Under the pieces are notes generated by a model that did no database searches, was not told where the DNA came from, and saw only the letters and a list, made by a program, of their open reading frames with translations. Source: Promethearchaeia archaeon (GTDB lineage: Archaea > Asgardarchaeota > Lokiarchaeia > Sigyniarchaeales > SOKP01). From it: 7,297 nucleotides of DNA. The DNA is taken from assembly GCA_029856295.1 (NCBI GenBank), contig JAHQWS010000118.1, positions 1-7,297 on the forward strand. Direction: 5' to 3'. Position 1 is the first letter of the stretch; the number at the start of each line of letters is the position of its first letter. Of the stretch, positions 1-5,728 are shown in pieces. The translations under genes were made by a program, and so were the position numbers.

Positions 1-16
1 GAATAGACGTTTACTA

Positions 17-27
17 TTTATAAAATA
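17..27 (+). promoter_or_regulatory. TATA-like box ahead of the decayed gene copy
   Basis: TTTATAAAATA fits the archaeal TATA consensus well. It lies about 39-49 bases before the ATG at 66, so initiation about 25 bases downstream would leave a leader of roughly 20 bases. Such strings are common in DNA this AT-rich, so this is only a candidate. If real, the dead copy at 66 was once a complete transcription unit. Confidence 0.3.
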
Positions 28-65
28 AAATGTATTTCCTTAAAACTTTATTTTTAGGTTAAAAA

Positions 66-173
66 ATGAGCTGAAAAGATCTTTATTCGGAAATTAAGAA
101 ACGCAAAATGGAAGCGTTAAATAAAAAGATTATCGTTAAAGTTATTATAAAAAGAAACTTTAGACAATCTTAA
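66..173 (+). pseudogene. Decayed N-terminal copy of the amidotransferase-like/zinc-finger gene
   Basis: The first 20 codons from the ATG at 66 match the first 20 codons of the intact gene at 3109 at 54 of 60 bases. All six differences are transitions. Four are synonymous, one changes Val10 to Ile, and one turns the Trp3 codon TGG into the stop TGA. After codon 20 only loose similarity continues (a Val-Lys pair lines up), and the frame then closes at TAA 171-173. A restart at the ATG at 108 would make only 21 residues. The remaining 350 or so codons of the family are absent. This is therefore a truncated, nonsense-mutated paralogue or the scar of a partial duplication. TGA serves as the stop of the intact paralogue, so reading it as tryptophan is unlikely. 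Confidence 0.75.
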
Positions 174-279
174 AATCAATTCCAGAGATTTCTTAGCTGA
201 TAAATTAAAGCTGTATGAAGATTTAGAGGATGAAAATTTTGAACTATTAATGAGAAAAAGTTTAAATAGACGAAGCTAG
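151..279 (+). pseudogene. Short open remnant, possible 3' end of a lost gene
   Basis: In the frame +1 to the decayed copy, 42 codons run open from 151 to a TAG at 277-279. A stop at 148-150 lies directly upstream, and the only in-frame ATG is near the end. The peptide is charged and probably helical (it contains FLADKLKLYEDLEDENFELL) and looks more like coding sequence than random AT-rich DNA. It matches nothing in the intact gene at 3109, so it may be the tail of a different gene joined to the N-terminal fragment by deletion. I do not recognise the family. A chance open frame is the main alternative. Confidence 0.35.
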
Positions 280-338
280 TTTGGATGGTTAAAATCTCAA
301 TTCTTCTTTATTAAACTTAATTTAAAATTTAGGTTCCA

Positions 339-346
339 TTTTTTTT
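339..346 (+). terminator. Poly-T run after the decayed copy
   Basis: Eight consecutive T, followed by AA and five more T. This is the usual form of an archaeal intrinsic terminator on the plus strand. No intact gene lies just upstream, so it may be left over from the degraded unit ending at 279. Confidence 0.35.
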
Positions 347-407
347 AATTTTTATACTATGTTCTCAAGGCAATAAAATTTGAATTTAGGAATCAATATT
401 AAATAAC

Positions 408-416
408 TTTATAATA
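408..416 (+). promoter_or_regulatory. TATA-like box for the membrane EEP gene
   Basis: TTTATAATA lies 23-31 bases before the ATG at 439. At that spacing the transcript would be leaderless or nearly so. This fits the lack of any Shine-Dalgarno sequence before this start. AT-richness makes the match weak evidence by itself. Confidence 0.3.
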
Positions 417-438
417 AAATATATCTATTTTTTTATAT

Positions 439-2508
439 ATGATATTTTTGAAGAATTTTTTAACTAAAATCTATTCAGAAATAGTTTTAATGTCTTTAAT
501 GTTCCTTCTGTTCTTTCAGTTATTTTCAGTTTTTATTGAGACTATTTATGCTTTGAATTTAATTAGTTTATCTATGAATGAAAATATTCTAGCGCTTCTC
601 TTTCTATTATCTCCAATAATCTTTATTTTTTACAAAAAGGGAAAAGAGGAGTTTACAGACAAAACTTTTGTAATTCTTGGAGAAATAATAATATTTTGTA
701 GAATAATGAATGATTTTCTTTATGGGCAATTCAAAATGATTATTGCTGGAATTGGTGTAGGATGCTTTTTGATTTTTCTCCTTATTTATCTTAAAGGGAT
801 TTCTAAAAAAGATGATGAACAAGGTGGACTAAAAATGGGATTAATACTATCTTTTGCCCTTTTAATATCAATTTTTCTCAAAACATTAGGTTCTACCTTC
901 GATATCACATTTTATATTTTATATCAACCAATTGGCTGGTTAATTGCAATATCTGCAGCTTTACTATTATATAGCTTATTAAAAGGACCTCAAAACATAT
1001 TTGATGATGAGAAGAATTCAAGAGATTATGTTTCTATAAAGAATAAACAAAATGAGCTTAACTCTTCTGTTTCTTCGAAAAAATTAAGTGCTCTTTCAAT
1101 CAGTTTAATAAGTATTATTATTATCATATATTTTGTCTTTAGTAGCCCTGTAGTAATCTCAAGATGGACCGAAGGAAATTATTTTGCTATTTTACTGATT
1201 ATTAGTGTGGAGATTACAGTATTCGCATATTTAATCATATACAAACCATACATAATTTCCAAAATTAGTATGAAGATGATTAAGATTTGGAATGGACTAT
1301 TTATTCTAACACTCTTTTTAACAATTCTTCTTAATCAAAGCTATTTTCCTCCTTTCTATGAAGAATATCCAATTGTGGTTTCCCAAACATCACAAGAAAC
1401 GATAATTCCACAAATACCTCTCTATACTATGTTAATCCTTTTTCCGATAATTTTAATTGATTTTGCATTATTATCACGCGAATTAATTGCATGCAAGCCA
1501 AATATTCGTCAATTAGGTGCGAGTTTTACTGTAGCATCTCTGTTTTTATTATTAATGATATTTGCCGTTATCTTCACAATTGTATGGGATTATATCCCCA
1601 TAATCGGACCATTTTTTAGAGATATGTACTGGTTTGTATTTCTCGTGATTGGACTGGCTATTGGGTTACCCACGTTTTTTGTTAAAAAACAAACATTAAT
1701 CTTTAATGCATTAAATAAATCCACTAAATTTAAACTAAAACTAATCGGAACATTAACTTTATTAACTGGAATAATAATTTCAAGTGCTTTGATATACGAA
1801 TTAACTCCAAAAAAACCATCAGGATCAATAGATTCCATTAAAATTATGTCCTATAATATTCAACAAGGTTTTAATGAAGATGGTATTAAAAATTTTGAAG
1901 GACAATTAAACGAAATAAAAAAAGAAGATCCTGAAATAATAGGGTTAATTGAGTCAGATTTTTGTAGAATATCAAGCGGAAACTCTGATATTGTACGATT
2001 AATAGCAAATGAATTAAATTATTACACTTATTATGGTCCAAAAACCGTAACAGGAAATTTTGGACTAGCCTTACTCTCTAAATATCCCATCAAAAATGCG
2101 AAGACTTTTTATATGTACAGTATAGGTGAACAAACCGCAACAATTGAAGCTGAAATAGATATTAATGGAGAAACTTATAATATATATATTACTCATCTCG
2201 GAAATTATGAAGATCCTTCCCAAAGAAGTCAACAAATAACAGTTCTTAATCGTTTAGAAAATAAAGAAAATGTAATCCTTATGGGAGATTTTAACTTCGA
2301 ATCAGATACTAATCGTTATAATATGACAGTTGAGGAACTTAATGATTGTTGGGAAATCGCAGGTGAAGATGATGGAGGATTTGACATGGATGATAGAATA
2401 GATTTTATATTTGTTTCAGATGATCTTTCTGATAACGTCGAAGAATGTAATTATTTAGGTGGAAAAAATTCAGATCATCCAGCTGTTACAGTAGAAATTG
2501 ATGTTTAA
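439..2508 (+). CDS. Polytopic membrane protein with C-terminal CWH43/PGAP2IP-like EEP domain
   Basis: A 689-residue protein. About 13 hydrophobic segments are visible, near residues 14-38, 47-66, 75-95, 97-119, 131-150, 155-182, 217-240, 246-272, 279-299, 327-350, 360-384, 394-415 and 433-453, with a polar loop at 183-214. An endonuclease/exonuclease/phosphatase domain follows at about 464-689. Its expected active-site motifs are present: Asn473 in SYNIQQG, Glu505 in LIESD, His586 in THLGN, Asp617 and Asn619 in GDFN, Asp655 in DRIDFIF, and Asp679-His680 in SDHPAV. From memory, the stretches RISSGNSDIV, YYGPKTVTGNFG, ALLSKYPI and GEQTATIEA closely resemble the C-terminal domain of eukaryotic CWH43/PGAP2IP, which acts in lipid remodelling of GPI anchors. 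Those proteins also have two six-helix blocks before this domain. The substrate here is unknown; a phosphodiester in a lipid or lipid-linked glycan is an inference. The first ATG is chosen because it precedes the first helix. Confidence 0.85.
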   Translation: MIFLKNFLTKIYSEIVLMSLMFLLFFQLFSVFIETIYALNLISLSMNENILALLFLLSPIIFIFYKKGKEEFTDKTFVILGEIIIFCRIMNDFLYGQFKMIIAGIGVGCFLIFLLIYLKGISKKDDEQGGLKMGLILSFALLISIFLKTLGSTFDITFYILYQPIGWLIAISAALLLYSLLKGPQNIFDDEKNSRDYVSIKNKQNELNSSVSSKKLSALSISLISIIIIIYFVFSSPVVISRWTEGNYFAILLIISVEITVFAYLIIYKPYIISKISMKMIKIWNGLFILTLFLTILLNQSYFPPFYEEYPIVVSQTSQETIIPQIPLYTMLILFPIILIDFALLSRELIACKPNIRQLGASFTVASLFLLLMIFAVIFTIVWDYIPIIGPFFRDMYWFVFLVIGLAIGLPTFFVKKQTLIFNALNKSTKFKLKLIGTLTLLTGIIISSALIYELTPKKPSGSIDSIKIMSYNIQQGFNEDGIKNFEGQLNEIKKEDPEIIGLIESDFCRISSGNSDIVRLIANELNYYTYYGPKTVTGNFGLALLSKYPIKNAKTFYMYSIGEQTATIEAEIDINGETYNIYITHLGNYEDPSQRSQQITVLNRLENKENVILMGDFNFESDTNRYNMTVEELNDCWEIAGEDDGGFDMDDRIDFIFVSDDLSDNVEECNYLGGKNSDHPAVTVEIDV

Positions 2509-2530
2509 TGCTAAAATTTTCTTTAAATTC

Positions 2531-2545
2531 TTCTTTTTATTTTTT
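2531..2545 (+). terminator. T-rich terminator after the membrane EEP gene
   Basis: A run of almost only T, starting 23 bases after the stop codon at 2506-2508. It matches the archaeal oligo-T terminator pattern and has no obvious stem upstream. Confidence 0.5.
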
Positions 2546-2605
2546 ACTACGATTCTACCTAAAAAAAATTTTATTTTACGCAGAGATGATTAATATAGTG
2601 AAATA

Positions 2606-3026
2606 TTGAAAAGGTCTATTGATAATGGATATACTCAAAAACAAGATGAGATTTCACGTAAAATTTTCAATAAATATTTAAAACAAATTCCTCCTTTTCT
2701 AACATTATATGATACCTTATTAAAGTTAAGTGTAGCACCAACTCGGAAAAATTTAGAAATTCTCCATCATAAATTCTATGCATATTCTATAAAGTTTATT
2801 TGATCTTACTAAAAATAATTTAACTTTTACTAGTTCTTCACTTTCACGAATTTTAGGATTAAATATTAAATCAATTCATTATCAAATTGATAGAAATTTA
2901 ATTCCACTTGGATTGGTAAGATTTTTAAAATGGGTTTCTAAAAAGGGTAAACGAAATGCATCTCAATATAAATTGTATGAATTAACAAATTTAGGAAGAA
3001 ATTTACTAGAAATTGTATGTATATAA
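2606..3026 (+). pseudogene. Frameshifted winged-helix DNA-binding protein
   Basis: Two overlapping open frames together look like one gene of about 140 codons. The first runs from a TTG at 2606 to TGA 2801-2803 (65 residues, helical, beginning KRSIDNGYTQKQDE). The second is open from 2793 to TAA 3024-3026 (77 residues) but has no ATG. It reads as a winged helix: SSSLSRILGLNIKSIHYQID as the helix-turn-helix, then LIPLGLVRF, a basic wing (KKGKRNASQYKLYELT) and LGRNLLEIV. This layout is typical of archaeal transcriptional regulators. Moving between the frames near 2793-2803 needs a single base change (+1). A similar one-base slip near 2604 would join an upstream ATG at 2586 (MINIVKY) to the first frame, so the true start is uncertain. 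A recent pseudogene or an assembly indel both fit; the two clean frames on either side favour a recent event. Confidence 0.65.
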
Positions 3027-3036
3027 TACAAAAGAG

Positions 3037-3046
3037 TTTTTTTTTT
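3037..3046 (+). terminator. T10 terminator after the broken winged-helix gene
   Basis: Ten consecutive T, starting 11 bases after the TAA at 3024-3026 and followed by ATTATTTTT. This is a strong archaeal-type oligo-T terminator and would separate this unit from the gene at 3109. Confidence 0.55.
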
Positions 3047-3052
3047 ATTATT

Positions 3053-3060
3053 TTTATATA
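3053..3060 (+). promoter_or_regulatory. TATA-like box for the amidotransferase-like/zinc-finger gene
   Basis: TTTATATA lies 49-56 bases before the ATG at 3109, which would give a leader of roughly 25 bases. The leader ends in a run of nine A that includes the A of the ATG, and it has no Shine-Dalgarno sequence. CTTAAAA occurs 25 bases before this ATG and 27 bases before the ATG of the decayed copy at 66, so some upstream sequence may have been duplicated too. Confidence 0.3.
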
Positions 3061-3108
3061 GATAGTAATTATAATTTTTTTATCTTAAAAATCTTCTATT
3101 AAAAAAAA

Positions 3109-4230
3109 ATGAGCTGGAAAGATCTCTACTCGGAAGTTAAAAAACGCAAAATGGAAGCGTTGAATAAAGGAAACGTAGTTAAATTAGTTGAGCAGCATGG
3201 CAAAGTCTTATGTATTAATGGTAAGTTTGAAAAACCAAAGAAAGTCATTAATAATTTATACGCTTCAGAGAAAAAAATAATTGAACCTTTGGACGTTTTA
3301 AAGCACGATTTATCCAACTACGACCTGGTAATAATAGGTTGCCCAGGAGATAAAATTCCAACGGCTTCTTATGATAAAATAAAAGAGTTCGTGTCAAAAG
3401 GGGGTTGGATTTTAACTACGGACTGGTGTATTAAATTCATTGTTGAAACCATATTCCCGGGGTATATAAGATGGAATAAAAATAGAACCGAAGACGCAAT
3501 TATAACATGTCAAATAATAGACCCCGACCACCCATTTTTGGACGGCGTCTTAAGTGAAATTAAACAAGATAAATGGACTAAAAAAACTGCTAAAAATATA
3601 AAACAGGAGGAATTTAAATGGTGGCTTGAATACCGCTCATTTCCTATTCAGATCTTAAACCATAACGCTGTACGGGTATTAATATCATCTCAAGAATTGC
3701 AACAAAAATGGGGTGAATCTCCGGTTTTTTGCTATTTCGAATTTGGAAATAATGGGGGGCGAGTAATTCACATGATTTCTCACACACATTTACAAAAAGG
3801 GGAATCCAAGGGAAAATACGCTTCAGCGTTAATTCTAACAAACATTATAGACGAAAAAATATCCCAAAAGATGGGTCTTTCTAAGAAACCGTCATCCGGA
3901 TATGTTTCCTATGGGGAATCGCCAAGGCAACAATATTCCCAACAACCATTAGAAGACCAATGGGTTTCGTTACCTCATCAAGATAACTATGTTACGCCTT
4001 CCAACGTAGGAACTGGAGTTGGACTAACAGGTACTTCCCAAATTATTGAAGCCAATGATACCAACTTTTCATTTAGTAGTAATTGTGCGTATTGCGGATA
4101 TGATTTTAGCGAAGTTAAGGGCAAAATCTATTTATGTAAAGAATGTGGTGCCTCCTATCATGAAAAATGCCTTAATTTACAAATAAATGAGGGAGTTTGT
4201 AAAAATTGTGGTAGAATTTTATTATGGTGA
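3109..4230 (+). CDS. ThuA/GATase1-like domain protein with C-terminal RING/PHD-like zinc finger
   Basis: A 373-residue soluble protein in three parts. Residues 1-27 form a basic, probably amphipathic helix. Residues about 28-255 look like a class I amidotransferase/ThuA-like Rossmann domain: a strand YDLVIIGCPG (71-80), then FVSKGGWILTTDW (94-106), DPDHPFLDGV (138-147) and NGGRVIHMISHTH (215-227). I see no standard GxCxG nucleophile elbow, so catalysis is doubtful and a binding role is possible. Residues 258-324 are a low-complexity linker rich in Ser, Gln, Pro and Gly. The C-terminus holds eight spaced zinc ligands: Cys326, Cys329, Cys343, Cys346, His351, Cys354, Cys364 and Cys367. This C4HC3 order is the PHD/RING-variant pattern. 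Small RING proteins work with ubiquitin-like systems in Asgard archaea, but no E1, E2 or ubiquitin gene is nearby, so an E3 role is only a possibility. The function is unknown. A decayed copy of its start lies at 66. Confidence 0.8.
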   Translation: MSWKDLYSEVKKRKMEALNKGNVVKLVEQHGKVLCINGKFEKPKKVINNLYASEKKIIEPLDVLKHDLSNYDLVIIGCPGDKIPTASYDKIKEFVSKGGWILTTDWCIKFIVETIFPGYIRWNKNRTEDAIITCQIIDPDHPFLDGVLSEIKQDKWTKKTAKNIKQEEFKWWLEYRSFPIQILNHNAVRVLISSQELQQKWGESPVFCYFEFGNNGGRVIHMISHTHLQKGESKGKYASALILTNIIDEKISQKMGLSKKPSSGYVSYGESPRQQYSQQPLEDQWVSLPHQDNYVTPSNVGTGVGLTGTSQIIEANDTNFSFSSNCAYCGYDFSEVKGKIYLCKECGASYHEKCLNLQINEGVCKNCGRILLW

Positions 4231-4239
4231 TTTTTTTTT
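4231..4239 (+). terminator. T9 terminator directly after the stop codon
   Basis: Nine T follow the TGA stop at 4228-4230 without a gap, and another T-rich patch follows near 4251. The transcript would have almost no 3' untranslated region if it ended at the first run. Confidence 0.55.
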
Positions 4240-4309
4240 CATCATAACTTATTTTTAATCATGTAGAATTTAGTCTTATCATACAAATAAAAATTTAAAT
4301 TTTCAAAAC

Positions 4310-4314
4310 AGGAG
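4310..4314 (+). promoter_or_regulatory. Shine-Dalgarno site of the first M20 peptidase
   Basis: AGGAG sits 9 bases before the ATG at 4324 and supports that start. It is the only clear ribosome binding site in the window. The other plus-strand starts have AT-rich leaders, and the paralogue at 5729 has only a weak GTTGGTT. Confidence 0.55.
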
Positions 4315-4323
4315 TTAATTATT

Positions 4324-5613
4324 ATGCTAAATTTAGATGAAATTTTTGATGCTGTTGATAATTTAGATCGTGAAGAAGTTATGAGTTTGATGAAACCGCT
4401 TATTAGTATTGACACCTCAATTCCCCCGGCTAATACTTATCGGGAATATGTCGATACCATATCTCCCTTTTTTAAGGAATTAGGATATTCATTAGAGGAA
4501 GTTATTGTTCCAGAAGAGTTAGTTAAACAAATTCCCCTCCCTTTAGAAGGATCTCGCGTAAACTTAGTGGCAACAAAGGATTTTGGTTTAAAAACGTATG
4601 TCACTTTTTATGGTCATATGGATGTTGTACCTGCTCCGATGGATGGAAAAGATAAATGGCGGTTCCCCCCCTTTGAAGCTACAATGATTAAAAGCGGAAA
4701 GATTTACGGGCGCGGTACCTCTGATATGAAAGGTGCCATGGTATGTTTAATATTGGCTCTTCGAATAGTGGAGAAATTAAATCTTACTCCAAAATATAAT
4801 ATTAGGATCGTAAATTGTACCGATGAAGAAGTAGGCTATTATCCTGGAGTGCGTTATCTGACCGAAAAGGGTTATTTGAAAGGGATAATATTTTGTATGG
4901 AACTAGCCATTAACCCTTTTGTGCCCACAGGTACCGCAGGCTCCTTAGATATAATAGTCGAAACAATTGGAAAAAGCTGTCACTCTGGAATGAATTTTCT
5001 TGGAGTAAATGCCCTTGAAGAAATGATTCCGATTTTAAATGAGTTAGTGGAATTAAAAAAAATTGTTGAAGCTCGCCAAAGTAAGGATATTTTAGGACTT
5101 CCAAGACCGGGTTCAAAAGATTCTTTCAATATGAGTCCTATGTTCAACTTAGATATCATCAGTTCGGGAGAGAAATCGAATATCGTGCCCGACTCGTGCG
5201 TGTTGACCATAAACAGACGTATTATTCCCGACGAAAATTATGAAGATGTGAAACTAGAGTTTTTAACTGCAATCGAGAGAGGAAAAACCAAAAGCAAAGC
5301 AATTGAAGTTAAAACAACTTTTAATTACATGTATCCGGCACTAAGAGTTAATCCAAACACCCCTCCTATTAAGAGAATTAAAAAAGTCATGTCGTTAGTT
5401 CAAAATATACCGGAAGATCAAATTGAAATGTTAGGAATGGCGGGGTCATTAGATATGAGTTACGTCTCTGAAATCTTAAATATTGATGATATTATCATAC
5501 ATGGCATAGCAACTCTCGGATCTAATGCTCATGGAGTAAATGAGACTGTTAAATTGAAAGATATGAAAATTTATATTAAAGAACTTATCGTATTTCTGTG
5601 TGCAGACCTATAA
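4324..5613 (+). CDS. M20 family metallopeptidase/deacylase, divergent copy 1
   Basis: A 429-residue protein with no signal peptide, so probably cytoplasmic. It belongs to the ArgE/DapE/CPG2 group of zinc amidohydrolases, which cleave an amide bond next to a carboxylate. Expected metal and catalytic residues are in place: His98 and Asp100 in GHMDVVP, bridging Asp134 in GRGTSDMKG, Glu168-Glu169 in TDEE, Glu193 in CMEL and His403 in NAHGVNE. The dimerisation domain (about 200-330) carries His220 in CHSG and Arg298-Arg299. Length is normal for the family. The paralogue at 5729 is about 67% identical. Copy 1 differs at two places near the active site: CMELAINP instead of CMEGVIVP, and GMAGSLD (371-377) where copy 2 has GSSGSTD. 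The usual small-residue/Thr/Asp motif is therefore altered, which may mean a different substrate. The substrate cannot be read from sequence. Confidence 0.88.
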   Translation: MLNLDEIFDAVDNLDREEVMSLMKPLISIDTSIPPANTYREYVDTISPFFKELGYSLEEVIVPEELVKQIPLPLEGSRVNLVATKDFGLKTYVTFYGHMDVVPAPMDGKDKWRFPPFEATMIKSGKIYGRGTSDMKGAMVCLILALRIVEKLNLTPKYNIRIVNCTDEEVGYYPGVRYLTEKGYLKGIIFCMELAINPFVPTGTAGSLDIIVETIGKSCHSGMNFLGVNALEEMIPILNELVELKKIVEARQSKDILGLPRPGSKDSFNMSPMFNLDIISSGEKSNIVPDSCVLTINRRIIPDENYEDVKLEFLTAIERGKTKSKAIEVKTTFNYMYPALRVNPNTPPIKRIKKVMSLVQNIPEDQIEMLGMAGSLDMSYVSEILNIDDIIIHGIATLGSNAHGVNETVKLKDMKIYIKELIVFLCADL

Positions 5614-5641
5614 TTGGTTCAATACTAGTCCTTTTATTTCC

Positions 5642-5649
5642 TTTTTTTT
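5642..5649 (+). terminator. T8 terminator between the two M20 genes
   Basis: Eight T lie about 28 bases after the TAA of the first peptidase, inside the 115-base gap before the second. It suggests that the tandem copies are at least partly transcribed separately. Read-through into copy 2 is still possible. Confidence 0.45.
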
Positions 5650-5728
5650 ATGACTTTTATTTAGCGAATATCTTTTATCTTACAATAAATTTTACCAGTT
5701 AATAAAATTCAAAGTTGGTTATTATATA

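Larger units (their letters stand above)
280..438. other. AT-rich intergenic stretch
   Basis: Together with 1-279 this makes 438 bases without an intact gene. This part has no coding-like frame on either strand. It contains a T8 run at 339-346, placed where transcripts of the remnant ending at 279 would terminate, and a TATA-like string before the membrane protein gene. I see no RNA fold or repeat. Confidence 0.5.

Noticed and set aside
72..74. In-frame TGA at codon 3 of the copy at 66 read as tryptophan or selenocysteine
   Set aside because: The intact paralogue uses TGG at this codon and TGA as its own stop, no selenocysteine insertion element is visible, and the frame closes soon after at 171 anyway.
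1590..1838. Minus-strand open frame of 82 codons inside the membrane EEP gene
   Set aside because: It lies opposite a well-supported coding frame and has no recognisable motif of its own.
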